From: Hypericum androsaemum
Taxonomy: Eukaryota; Streptophyta; Magnoliopsida; Malpighiales; Hypericaceae
Assembly: GCA_963995505.1 (NCBI GenBank)
Contig: OZ023181.1
Location: forward strand, 1,091,487-1,155,486
DNA length: 64,000 bases
Reading direction: 5' to 3'
Shown in pieces: positions 34,313 to 46,466 of this stretch (the stretch's first letter is position 1; each line of letters starts with the position of its first letter). A program made the translations under genes and the position numbers. The notes under the pieces were generated by a model that did no database searches, was not told where the DNA came from, and saw only the letters and a program-made list of their open reading frames with translations.

Positions 34313-36041
34313 CTCTCCTCTTGTATTTTTTATCCAGTTACGGTTGAGTTTTTTTTTTCTCCTCTTCTTTTCACAATTTCCTCCCCGCTCCCTATGAACC
34401 TCCGCCTCTTTCCCTTTTTGGTATTTATATAATACTAGTGAGTCGGTGATCACCGGGAAGTCAGGGTTTGTGTAATTGGGGATTTGCAATAAAGTTTTCT
34501 GACAATGTCAACGTCAAAAGTTGGGGAGTGGATTGAGCACGGAGTGAAGGAATCGATTCCGTACGGTTTGGAGTGAAAGGGGACCGCAGTGGCAAGTGTA
34601 GTTATGTGATAATGGCAAGTGTAGTTATGTGATAATGGCAAGCGCAGTTATGTGATAATGGCATGTGTATTTTTGGCAGTGGCAAGTCTCCGTTGATGAT
34701 AATGGCGCGCATGGTTTTTTTCATTTTGGTCCCCCATATTTTAGCATTTTTGCAAAAAGGTCACACTGGCATGCGCAGTTATGTGATAGTGGCATGCACA
34801 GTTATGTGATATTGGCATGCACAGTTATGCGATAATGGCATTTGTATCCGGCCTGCGTTTGTGCGTAGTTTTTTTCATTTTGGTCCCCGTATTTTAGCGC
34901 GTTTGCAAAAAAGTCCCCGCGTGTCTTCATTCCGAACGGTTCGGAATCTGAGCATTCCGTGCCCAATCCAGACCCCAAAAGTTGAACCCCCAAGCAGAGC
35001 AGGAGGATTTACAGAAATCCGCCTTCGTAGTCGTAACTTTTCGATCATCCGTCATTTCTATCTGTTCCACTCTGTTTAATTCGGATTGGATTTTCGTTTT
35101 TTGTTTAGTGTTAATCGTTATTTGTCTATATATTTACTACTTCTATTTTATAATTCAGTTATTTGATGATCAATTTCGTGCCACTTTTTTTTAAAAAAGG
35201 AGAATTTCCAAATTGGGCTTCTACTTTTGATTCAAATTTATTATAACTACATCATTTTAACACATTTAATTTAATTTGATTCTAGAAATTTTGGTAGTGA
35301 TATTTGATTCGATTTATATTAAATATGGATTTATATTTGTTCATCGCGCCTTTTTTTTACTTCAGAGGCACAAATACAATGGGTTTCATTCTCGCCCATT
35401 ATTTATCTCCCTCTACTAACATTTACAAAACCAATTTTTTCATTGAAGTTAAGTTAACCTCGCCAAATTCGGTACCTAATGTGTATCGTCGGCAATTTCA
35501 CCTACTTGCTCTGCGTCAATTAATTGGCTAGATAGTTCAAAAAAGAATTATAGTTGGGTTGGAGTCTGCAGAAATTTGGATTCCTTTTATCCGAATCCAA
35601 ATTCGATAAAAATGGTACCATATTTATAAGATAACTCTCCGCTTCATTGGAGAAATCCGAATTTCTCTGCAATAGGAATGATCATGCACCTGCAAAAGAG
35701 ACCCGTAAGGAAAATAGACAATACATTAACAACCACCTTTTTTTCCCATCGACCGACGGGATGCTTTCTCCACCGAAATTTGTGGGTTTATCGTTCTTTG
35801 CAATTTCACGTTCAGATAAAATAAGGTGCACGCTTGACAGATGAATCTACTGATTCCAACCCGATCAGAGAAGATGCGTCCGCGCTGCTTTCACAAGACG
35901 TAGAAGAACCCGACCCTTCATCTCACCGTTGAAGATTTGGTGGTATTATCGTACTTGGGATCAGCTCTTCCCCTGACATCGAGATAGGAGATTAGGTAAC
36001 TCCTCAAAAGTGTCATCTCAAGTTTCCTCATTACACAGATT
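34313..36041. other. Upstream of the PIAL-like gene and 3' flank of PP1
   Basis: Starts with the PIAL promoter region, which is pyrimidine-rich near 34340-34400. Two clusters of a 23-bp tandem repeat follow (34591-34660 and 34768-34836), each followed by a copy of a 'ttttttcattttggtccc(c)...atttt(a)gc' phrase. The right half is AT-rich and probably includes the PP1 3' UTR. No gene supported. Confidence 0.5.
34591..34836. repeat. 23-bp tandem repeats in two clusters
   Basis: Three units of 'ggcaagtgtagttatgtgat' plus three bases at 34591-34660, and three related units (ggcatgcacagttatgtgat-type) at 34768-34836, separated by about 110 bp of unrelated sequence. Confidence 0.85.
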
Positions 36042-38344
36042 CTATACCTTGTGCGGTGGGGTGCCTGGCCTGAACATGTTGTTGCCAAATCCAATCTTGC
36101 CTTTCTTCTCCGAGGACTTGAGGATTTGAAAGGAGCATGTTAAATTCTCATCGACGCTCATCAGAGCTCCAGCGTTATCGAACTCGCCACAATAGTTGGG
36201 TGCGGAGAATATTGTCACCAGGTGCCTCTTTGCAAAAAACTCGTACCCGTCTTCAACAACCTATCGGCCACAATCACAAGTAACTTGGATGCTTACAGTT
36301 ACAGCAATCAAATATCATTTTGTGCAAAAGAATCCCATCAAGTCCACAGACATTCATTTTAGAATGCACATGCAGAAAAAATATGAAAATAAATGCAGGG
36401 CACCTAAAAGGAGATGCCGGTTTCTAAGCAACCAGAAAGGAGAAGTAGCAAGCCACTGCAGAAATGTAGACGGAAAGAAGTCCTACTAAGAATCAGAAAA
36501 TACTGAAAAGGGAGGAAAATATCCTAAAAAGAACCAATGAACCAAAACGGATGGAACATCGGCAGTACAATGAAAGGATATAGAAGTGCTAAAACTTGAC
36601 GGTGAGGCAACTAAATCCAGGCGACTTAAGTTTTCTAGGGCTACAATTGCATATACATTTAAAATCTGAACTTAAGAGGACTCAAATACCCCATTCAAAA
36701 ATAGCCATGCAACCATGCAGAGATTGATGGAAACATAGAATCTGAATTAACAAAGGTTCAAGACCGACAAAATGGAACTTTATCTTGGACCATTACCTGA
36801 TGGGCACGGCAGATTAAGTCAAGGTCATGTTTCTGAAGGAACTCAGTAACTTTTTCGGCTCCAAATGTATAAGAAACACCCCGGTCATTCTCACCCCATC
36901 CATCAACCTCCTTGTCAGGATCAGCCCATAGTAAATCACATAAAAGGCCATGATCTGGGACATCAACAGGGCGGGCAATATTCCTTATCTGGTCAAAGTT
37001 TTGGAGATCAGGTGATAATCCTCCATGCATGCAAAGGATCTTTTCATCTATAAGTGCGGCAACAGGGAGGCAGTTAAAGCAGTCAGTAAATATCTTCCAC
37101 ACACGAACGCTGAACCTTCTCTTACACTCATCAAAAAACCCATAAATTCGATTGATGGAAGCACACTCGTGATTTCCCCTAAGAAGAAAGAAGTTCTCTT
37201 TGTACTTTATCTTGTAAGCGAGCAAGAGGCAGATAGTCTCAATGCTCTGCTTTCCACGATCGACATAGTCCCCAAGAAATAAGTAATTCGCTGCAGGTGG
37301 AAACCCTCCGTACTCAAACAACCGCAGAAGATCAGAGAACTGGCCATGAATGTCTCCTGCAGATGCAATTTGGGAAAAAAAATTATACTAGCACTTGCGG
37401 ACGAACTAGCTAGCACTTGTCGACGAGTATGCAAGACAACAAGAGCAGGCTCGTGTTCAGGAAAACAGAGGACGGAAGTTCATCTCACAAGAACATGTGC
37501 AGCAACACTCGTATACACAATATATCCTAAATCCAACTAAGTGACCCAGTCACCCAACTGCCCTCGCAGAAACACAAAGTTCATACGCCACGAAAGGAAA
37601 CCCCCAAAAGCCACAGACAAAACAGCAATTTTGCTTTCAGTTAGTGACCGCACTATCAAACATAAGGACACAATCACATCCTGCATCATAAGCCCTAAAA
37701 CACACAAAACCAAAGTGAGTGGCATCCCAAGTGAGCTGAAAATAAATCTAAACGCAGCAGACACCCGAACACAAAAGTCCCCACAAATCCGTTAGCTCAA
37801 AACATCGTTTACCCCCAAAACCAGCATGTACGAATCTGTCCAACTTAAACCTAGATGTCCACCAGACTGCAAACACACTAAAGGTTTTTGGTGAGACACC
37901 CAAACAACCGAGGTAGGCGGCCCTCGAGAACCATATCGATCAGACGGGCCACCAATATACGGATCCTAACAACTCGCACGGCTTTGCCACGCTTCGAATT
38001 TCGATTCGGTGGGGGTTAAGCTTCCGGATATTTTCTAACCCTAAAAAAAAAAAATTGGATCCCAAAACCCTAGAGTTAACCTAATAACTAACAAACGCTC
38101 AAACATCCCCAACTCCAATCAAACAAATTCCTTATTGAAAAAACACAAACAAATAAATACAAATACCACAGATTTTAATGGGAGCTTCGAGCTCGAGGAG
38201 GTTGGGCTGGGAGAGGAAGACGTCCTTTGCAGCGACACAGAGCTGGCGGATTTCCGCCTCCGTGAGGTGGACCTTGCTCGCTCCCTTCCCGTGCTTCGCC
38301 TCCAATAACCGCCGGATAATATCGTCCAGTAAACCCTCGTCCAT
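36042..38344 (-). CDS. Serine/threonine protein phosphatase PP1 catalytic subunit (TOPP type)
   Basis: Predicted 318-aa type-1 phosphatase. Exons on the minus strand: 38344-38167, 37356-36797 and 36260-36042, all GT-AG and in frame. It removes phosphate from Ser/Thr residues using two metal ions. The metal and catalytic motifs are all present in order: GDIHGQF across the first junction, [42 protein letters not shown] across the second junction, and [11 protein letters not shown]. These cover the whole catalytic core, and length is normal for a plant TOPP isoform. The C-terminus ends [10 protein letters not shown]. The start [10 protein letters not shown] is the natural family start. Which TOPP number it corresponds to cannot be decided here. 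Confidence 0.95.
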
Positions 38345-39546
38345 AATCCCGCCACGAGATGGAAAGGGGAGATTCGCGTTCTCCGTTCAATTTATCGTGC
38401 CGTTTGGTGTTACGGTGGGAGGAGAGAGAGTGGGGAGAGAGGGTTTTTTTTTTGGTCAATGTGATGAGCGGCGATTAAGCTGATTTGCTTAATATTTGAA
38501 ATATCGGCCAGCGTGCGATGGTTCGTTCACTCAAATCTCAATGGTCCCGATTCTTTGGTTTCTTGTCCCGGTTGAACCACGTCACTGGAGGTTAGTTTGG
38601 TCATTTTCTTGGAAGAATTGAAAGATTAATTGAAGTAGATTTAAATTTTTATAAATAGACTTATATTTTAGAATTTAAATTATGGTTGTTAAGAGTCTAG
38701 ACGCGGAACAGGGTACGTATGATATTAAGTTATAAGTTCATCGGGTTTAGATTTTTTTAGTGAAGTCGCTACTTTTCAAACTGATGCTAACTTTACGTGC
38801 ATTAAAAACCACTCGCCAAAAGATTCGAGGGGCTTTAGCCTTTAGGGAGACTTTCCTCTAATGCACTACCGGAAAAACAAATCAAGATGGCGAATGGATT
38901 TGGATTTGGACCTCTGAGTTAAGCGTCATCTAAAGATTACCGAACAAAGATGTCATTCAGTGGCCAAAAAACCAGCTGGGAATTAATAAAAACAATTTTT
39001 CTATATAATCCAAAATCTTTAACACTAGAAAGTTCCACAAAATGCAACTTACACTATTCCTGGCAACATATTTGTGTAAGTAGATGATTTTTATTGTCGC
39101 CCGAATGCAGCCACACTCTATGATTTGAATAGTTACATGAAAATGTGATAAACATTTTGTTAACTTTTACCTAAAATTTCCAAAAAATAACATAAAGTCT
39201 TGATTACAAAAAATACCAAAAAATGTGATCAAAATAGTCATTGCGAGAAAGATTTTTTTTAATAGGTAAAGTATTATATTCCTCGTGGAAATAATCTCTA
39301 AAGTAATTTATATTTTGGATTCCAGATAACGCTTACCAAAATGATAGGCACTATCTAAGAACAATCCCCAACAATACTCCAAAAATAAACTATATCTAAA
39401 GAGTTCTAAGGTCCAAAAAAACTGACCCAAATATAGTAAAATAATCATTCCCAGAAAAATTGTTGTTTTTCCCGTGGGACTTCAAGCTTCCTTGGCATTC
39501 GACTTTCTCTCTTGGAAAATCGCAATTTTGGTGGGTTTTGTAATTA
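38345..39546. other. PP1 promoter region and intergenic stretch
   Basis: The PP1 5' leader and promoter occupy the left end. The rest is AT-rich with no recognised gene; a poly-T plus 'aataggtaaag' phrase at 39249-39270 may be an old retroposon tail in reverse orientation. Confidence 0.45.
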
Positions 39547-40421
39547 TTCATTTTAGGAAGATTGTCCTCAGGTCTCTGGTTTATGTCGTAATTAAGGCTA
39601 GGATTTTTGCTGTTCGAAATATTATTTTGGCGTCCCTGCCTTTTGTTTAAATGTTAGTCTTTGGTCCCTAGCTGACGTAAGCAATCTGTTTATTATTATT
39701 TTATTTTTCAAAAGATAATTATACCCCATAAGTGATCTTCAACCTAAACCCGCCACAGTAAAAAACCACCGACTGAAACACCTCTATCCGGCGGCTTAAA
39801 AATCCTCTCACCGGTGGCCTCATCACCAACACAGCCTCGTACTACCCTGTTCCTCTCTACTTCTCTCAAAAATTTCCCAAAGTTACACCTAATCTCTCCT
39901 ACAAACACCACGATCTTGGTCCTCCTTGGAGAACGATGGAGAAGACCTAAAGAACTGGGTTTATCCTCTTGGCCACCACCACCAAGGGCGAAATCCCTCT
40001 TTCTCTTCTTGTTCTTTGACTAAACGGCACCGAAGAGGGTGGGAAGCGAGATCTCGTCTATGGACTCGTTGGATCCTTGTGCCTAACCACCAGCGAGAAC
40101 CTGAGATATCGTCTGTGGGAAGCTTGCTCGTCAGTCCCCACCTGTCATCTCCAGACCTCCACTGCTGTCACCATCGACTGAAACCCATCACAATCGGCTT
40201 AAACCCATCAAAATCCCTTAACAATCGACTTAAACCCATCATAATTTCATCGTCTTCAACCACGCACTCCCACCACTACCAACAGATCGTAGACGACTTA
40301 GAAGCCCTGCTGCTAGATGTTCCAGGTGATGGAGAGGCCGCTCATTATCCTGGCGAATGAGAAGTAGAAGGTTCTGTCAGTGTCCACCGGGATGAGGTAG
40401 TCAGAACGCGTCCCTGAGAGC

Positions 40422-43400
40422 TGTTGGAAAATTTGGTGGAAGAGAACGAGAAATTGATCTGAGTCACGTAGAAGACGCTATCCTTAAGAACTATTTCATT
40501 GGTAGGTGTAGTTCTCCAGGATTAAACAGTCCCTTCCGTGTTCGTACCTTCCGAGTTCATACGAACACGGGCAATCAATAATCTAACAAGAACAAGGTAT
40601 AGCTACTCGGAATCAGAAAATGAAGCAATAGGTCTCACCAAAAATGGTTAGGTTGTGTTCTTCACAAATAAAGGGTCACCTTCTTATATAGAAAATATCC
40701 AAAGGGTAAAATAAATATGGGCATTTACACAATTTAATTATGAAACATATGATTTATTGTTAAAATTTTGAATTAATTTATGCAATAAATTTAGAATGTC
40801 ATGAATTTTAAAATTAATGTTGAATGTTACAAAACTAAAAATAATGGATGCATTATGTCTATTTTAATTTGGATTTTTAATGTGGATTATTACAATTTTG
40901 TAACATCCAACATTAACCACTCAAATCATTTATGCCCATTAAAATTCCTTTTGAATTATCATTTTACTTACTAACATTTGCTCTATTGTTTAACAATCCC
41001 CCACTATTTCAAATATTTTATATTGATATACATAGCAAAAAAATTTGAAATACTTTTTCGAGTAAGCTATATGGATGCAGGTACATCAGCATTGGTGTCT
41101 CATAGACTATGAACCAGACCTTAGACTAATAGAGAAGTTATACAAGTGTCATGATGAAGTTATCTTAACTTCTATGAATCATAATCACTATGTTGTATAC
41201 CTGAATTCTACAAGCCACACCTCACCCCTGCAGTTCTTATCATTTTTGCTATTCCGCGCTAAAACGGCCATGCTCGCAGCCCGATAATTCATGAGTGCTC
41301 CAGAGATTAAGCCACAATCTCATACGAGCGGCTTCACTCGACACCCATATAGGTGACCTCATCAAGCGTATATTGCACTTTATACACCATCCTTTTTATG
41401 AGCTATAAGATCATTAAAAGCCTTAAGCTTATCCTATTACAGTACAATCTAGTACTCTTATACCCACACCATAGGAAAGGGACCAAATTTTAGTACTAGA
41501 GTGATTAACTCGTGACTTGTTATTACCCATATGAACCTTCTTCATGGGATCTCCAATCACAAAGGTTGGGTTTTCATCACCGTTAATCTAGCAATTTGGC
41601 TTAAGTCTCATTCCCCTCGATGTTTACACATCCTTTTTCACAAAGGTTATATCAGAGGATTGGTCATATCTACTCTGACTTCATACATTCCACAGATATT
41701 AATCCATCTTTTATAACAGCTATTTTTATACATTAACCAAATACATTAATTTTGCCATTAATAGCTTTGTTTTAGCTATGGCTATTGCACTTTGGCAATC
41801 TCAAGTCATCAACACTAATAGTATCGATTATATTCTTAAACGAATATTCTCCAAAAATTTCACAACTATAATAACCTCTACTTCATAGTAACCATTTGGC
41901 AACCTCAAGACATCAACATTAACAATGTTGGCTTTGTTCTCAAAAAATATATTAACTACTCGGGTTTATCAATGATCAACTCTAGAGCTTTATAAGCTTC
42001 TTAATTCATATTAGTTTTTGCTATTATGGTTTTCTTGGTCAATCTCCACGCAACCACACCACTTTCAAGATACCCACAAAACTATTGAATTATTTTTCTC
42101 TTTGGAATCGAAAATTCAATCAACATCATTGTATTTTTCTCAATACAATGGATATACACAATTCATGATACCATAATATATGATACCTCTCAACAATTTA
42201 ATTACTTCAATCATCTTAATATTAAATATTAGGATTAAAATATATATTCTCAATTTTTACTTGCTCAAAATAAAGTCATCACGTGACTCTCTATTTTTAA
42301 TAGAGTCCGTCTCAAATTACAGTCATCACGTAAATTTCTCTAAACATATTGTTGCAAATATATCGTCAAATAGTGGGCTTGTTTAGCCCCCACTATTTCA
42401 ACACATCGACTTCATGATTTCAAAGTCGGCAATTTATTTTTCAATCCACCAAAACGTTAATCATTATCATTATGATCTTTCACATGCATTTTGTAATACT
42501 ATAGCACATTGATTTTCTGACAACTAATAATTCAATTTGGACTCATTAATCATGCAAGAAATTAATAGACCACGTAGTGTACAAATGAAAATGCACTTAT
42601 CGTAATAACACAATCGATCACTTATCAAAATACCACAACCGATCATTATAGAATGATATCGGTTCCAGCCACAAGATCAATATTAGACCACAAATAGAGA
42701 TCAATTAAAAAATCTCACTTTCCATGGTACCTCACCTTTAATTTAGATTTCCTTAACGCAACGGTCAAAATTAATCTTCTTAATCAAGAACCGTTATCTC
42801 CCATGGAAACGATAACAATGTAACATATATTTTAATAGCCACATTGATTCCCACTAAATATTATAAATGGCCTAAGTCGTTATCAAGAGCATTTTGAAAC
42901 TCGACCACGTCCATTTAGCAAACCGAATGGATATGCATGCTCACTCAACGGATTGACTTTAAATCACCTTTTTTTTTTAAATGCATTCATCACAATTAAA
43001 TATTCACAAATATTAAACTGAGAGAATGGAGGTTACTATGCAATTTATTATGCCCACTAATTAAACATAACCACATATCACGTACATTAATTACAATGAT
43101 TTAGCGAAATAAAATTTTGATGCCAAATGGAGGATCATCATCTGTAAGAAAGAATGTCATCCATTCCTCACAGGATTCACCCAGCGAGCCCTTTTTGGGT
43201 CTCTTCTCAGGTGATGCAACAAACTTGTTAGTTTTGAAGTTGTTATTTCCCATCTCAAAACTTTGATCTGTTTCACCAGATCAACTTCTCCATTCACTTT
43301 CACCTCATATATTTGGTCCACATAAAATTAGGCTAAGTAGCCAAGGAACCAAGAAACTGTGTGATGCTAGCAAGAAACTCCAACAAAGTCATCAAGCATG

Positions 43401-44987
43401 AGAGAAGTCATGTTATAAAAAATCAACAACAAAGCAATATAATATACATATCGCATTAGGGAACTTCGCAGGCTACATATATAATAATTCACTTTGGCAA
43501 AAAATTAAGCCTTTATCTTACTGCCCAAAAATAACTTTTTAACGGTACGAATGAATCGAAGTTCATATCTAAGCTCCATGCTTAAATTATATATCACAAA
43601 CTGTCCAATGAACAGTACTCGATTTCATACTCAATTTCTTTATCACGAGAACTAAACTATAGTTAATCATTAATCAAACAACTAGTGTCCATCAAATTAA
43701 TCACAATCACTAACAAAATTAGAGGTCTTCAACGATATAAAGTTGATTATTATCCACACCAAAGAAACTTTCTGTATTCTCTAATTATCGCACCAATAAA
43801 GATGATTATTATTAATAATTAATGGTGGTCCCTTCTACTATGGCCATTTTTTCCGTTATTCCAATATTTTTTTCCCCGTAGATATTATTCTACAGTTGTT
43901 CTCCTCATCATGTTGACATTAATATTGACAATTAACATCACTATTGTATTTTTTTTTTCATATCTACAACGCATGGAATTAAGTGAAATAAAATAAGTAT
44001 CAAGTCAAACCTCAACTTTGTCATCGATCTTCGTCTTATTATCCTCGCCCATGTCTACGAAATTCTTGAATTGTAGGGTTAGTAGTGGTGTTTAATGACT
44101 CAGCTCCACGAGCTCATCAGAAAGTCGATCGGGCTTCAAGTTCTCTTGAATCACCAACATCCCTCACAATCGACATAAACTTGTCAATCCCACAACAGGA
44201 ATCGTCAATAAATGAAAATAGGACAGGACAACAGGACCTTGCCAGGTGTAGCACCATCATTTTGAAACCTCGGACCATGAAGCTCAAGGTTACCTCCCCG
44301 TGAAATACGTCGAGTCCATCGTTACGATGTTTGTCACCATCTCTGCTCCGTCTTCTTCTCTCCGATCCAATTTTTGTGGGGTAAGCTAAATTTTCTAACG
44401 GCATAGTTCTTAAGATTGTTGAAAAATTTGGTGGAAGAGAACGAGAAATTGATCCGAGTCACGTAAAAGATTATGTTCTTAAGAACTATTTCACCGGTAG
44501 GTATAGTTCTTCAGGATTAAACAGACCCTTCTGAGTTCATACGAATACGGGCAAGCAATAATCTAACAAGAATAAGATATAGCTACTCGGAATCAAAAAA
44601 TGGAGCAATAAGTCTCACCAAAAATGGTTAGGTTGTGTTCTTCACAAATGAAGGTAACCTTCTTATATAGCAAATATCTAAAGGGTAAAATAAATATGGG
44701 CATTTATACAATTTAATTGTGTAACATATGATTTATTGTTAAAATTCTGAATTAATTTATGCAATAAATTTAGAATGCCATGAATTTTGAAATTAATGTT
44801 GAATGTTACAAAACCTAAAAATAATGGATATATTTTCTCAAATAAATGTCTATTTTAATTTAGATTTTTAATGTGGATTATTACAATTTTGTAACATCCA
44901 ACATTAACCACTAAAATCATTTATGTCCATTAAAATTTCTTTTGAATTATCATTTTACTTACTAACATTTGCTCTATTTTTCCAACA
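40422..44987 (-). mobile_element. Non-coding LTR retrotransposon (LARD/TRIM-like), nested
   Basis: Direct repeats 40422-40995 (574 bp) and 44417-44987 (571 bp), both starting TGTTG(G/A)AAAATTTGGTGG and ending in ACA, with the target duplication AGAGC (40417-40421 and 44988-44992). A polypurine tract (GTGGGGGAT on the minus strand) lies against the left LTR, so the element reads on the minus strand and the right LTR is its 5' LTR. The internal 3.4 kb has no reverse transcriptase, integrase or Gag I can recognise, so it probably moved using another element's proteins. The LTRs are roughly 95% alike by eye. Confidence 0.85.
43101..43253 (-). CDS. Possible 50-aa ORF inside the non-coding LTR element
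   Basis: Short open frame starting MGNNNFKTNK and containing KRPKKGSLGESCEEWMTFF, ending GIKILFR. It is in the sense direction of the element. A second overlapping frame nearby is also open for about as long. I recognise no family. It could be a scrap of captured host sequence or chance. Confidence 0.25.
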   Translation of the reverse strand: MGNNNFKTNKFVASPEKRPKKGSLGESCEEWMTFFLTDDDPPFGIKILFR

Positions 44988-45343
44988 AGAGCTACGTAGG
45001 CGAGCCGGGTCAGCTAGGTTACCGACGTCCCAGAGTCGATGATGACCTTGCCTTTCTCCGTCGGGTTGAGCTTGAACAGCGAGGCGGTTTGGGTTCTCCT
45101 TGCAATTGGTTTGGTCGGAGATTGGGGGAGAGAAAAATGGGAAGAGTGAGAAATATTATTTTATATATTTTTTAAGGTTATAAAAGTCATTTCCTTGAAA
45201 AAATTGATTGCTGACATCCGAGGGATCCGAGGCCAATATTTTTACAAAAAACAGAGACGGCAAAATAATATTTTGATAGCAGGGACCCTAGCCTTAGTTA
45301 TGACATAATCTAAGGACCCGAGGACAATTTTTTCTTTATTTTA

Positions 45344-45956
45344 TACTAATCAATAAAATCAACTTACCAAAAAAATACAAAAAAACTGAAAAATAGTCAT
45401 TCCCAGACTTTCTGGCAACACATAACATAGGGCAGAGCGAGTCCCAGGGAAAAAAATCAATATCCAAATATCAAATCTATCATCGATTTCTTTGTTTCTA
45501 TAAATGGTAATAATGTAACTATAACTGCCATCTATTTTTCTATTGTTCCTACTCGTGAAAATTGTGGAATTGGTTTGCCAAGAAATTGGGTATAAATTGG
45601 TGCGTGGGGAACAAAATCTGCGATTCTTTTGATCAGTGGTGCGAGATGGCAAGGAGAAATTTGATTTGGAAGATTTGGAGTCGATAGAACTCCCGATGCA
45701 TCTAATCTTGTCCCGTATTTGTGAATGGCTCATTTGGGCCAACATATCAAATGAGTTTTGAAATCGTGGTCATGTTTTGCTACTCGAATCCTTCTCTCAA
45801 AGAATGTTGATGGGGAGGACTACACATTTGGGAGATTTTACCTAGTAAGATTTGTAATGTAATTAGCTTTGTGATAATTACAATGGGATCTCCGGGGGCA
45901 CAATAAGTTAAATATTTTGTGGGATCGAGAGGGTAGAATTGGGCAGTTGAGCTTTG
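45344..45956. other. Intergenic stretch with retroposon tail
   Basis: Begins with 'aatcaataaaatcaacttaccaaaaaa', a tail phrase that also occurs elsewhere in the window and suggests an old non-LTR retroposon into which the foldback element inserted. The rest has no supported gene. Confidence 0.4.
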
Positions 45957-46365
45957 GACATTGGTTTTGGGTCTGGAGCTAGTAAGTGTGGTATTTGTGG
46001 TCTGGTGATAAGAGTTTATTCTTTCCTAGCTCTGATTTGTATTGGTCGAGATGTTGCACGTGGTCACTCATTGTCCAACTTGATTACTCGAGCTATAGGG
46101 CTCATTGAGTGAGAATGGGAGACCCAGATATAACATACGTGGAGAAAAAAAATCGTGTTGATAACGCTCTATCCAAGCATGCCGGCTCATTATGATTAGT
46201 TTTTGTTTGATAGGCCGCATGTATTATGTATTGACATCTATCTTGACTATTTTAGTGGTGTTAGTTTTTTCCGTTAAACTCGTTCATGTGTGTTATCATG
46301 TAAATAATAAAGATTAGTAGACTAGTCACTCCTTAAAACTTACCCAAAAAATTATTGTTCAATAG
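45957..46365 (+). mobile_element. LINE 3' end remnant (RNase H region)
   Basis: Plus-strand translation with stops gives a plant LINE-type RNase H ending: LSNLITRAIGLI, then ITYVEKKNRVDNALSKHAGSL followed by a stop at 46193-46195. This matches the conserved 'vyREaNraADaLAk' end of the RVT_3 domain. An AT-rich 3' UTR with 'aataataaag' and an A-rich end follows to about 46365. The 5' part is missing or too decayed to follow. Confidence 0.65.
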
Positions 46366-46466
46366 TGCTATCTTGGGTGATCTCCGCGTCCCCACATCTT
46401 GGGGAAAAAAGAAAAATCTATTTTAAGTTAGAAGAATTTCATTCTTTCCAACATCTTGGAGAATAT

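Larger units (their letters stand above)
40283..45104 (-). pseudogene. Captured aspartic protease (nepenthesin/ASPG-like) fragment, interrupted
   Basis: Reading the minus strand from 45104 to 44988 and on from 40421 gives ASLFKLNPTEKGK, VIIDSGTSVT, a stop, LTRLAYVALRDAF. The DSGTS is the second catalytic Asp motif of plant pepsin-type proteases. After a deletion and frame change it continues as YLIPVDTDRTFYFSFA, then IMSGLSITWNI, stop, QQGF, stop, VVYDL, which is the C-terminal part of the same protease domain. Two of the stops fit CAG-to-TAG and CGA-to-TAA changes. The N-terminal half of the protease is absent. The LTR element at 40422-44987 sits in the middle of the fragment. Non-functional. 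Confidence 0.75.
39556..45334. mobile_element. Foldback Pack-MULE-like element with a captured aspartic protease fragment, split by an LTR element
   Basis: Left arm GGAAGATTGTCCTCAGGTC... (39556 to about 39715) reads back as the right arm ...GACCCGAGGACAATTTTTTC (about 45185-45334). Flanks TTCATTTTA (39547-39555) and TTTATTTTA (45335-45343) are a 9-bp duplication with one change. Without the nested LTR element and its 5-bp duplication the unit is about 1.2 kb. The sequence on either side of the nested insertion joins into an aspartic protease gene fragment on the minus strand. No transposase is present. It is older than the elements at 48521 and 62408, judged by arm divergence. Confidence 0.8.

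Noticed and set aside
34591..34836. Evenly spaced short repeats as a CRISPR array
   Set aside because: Units are directly tandem without spacers and this is plant nuclear DNA.
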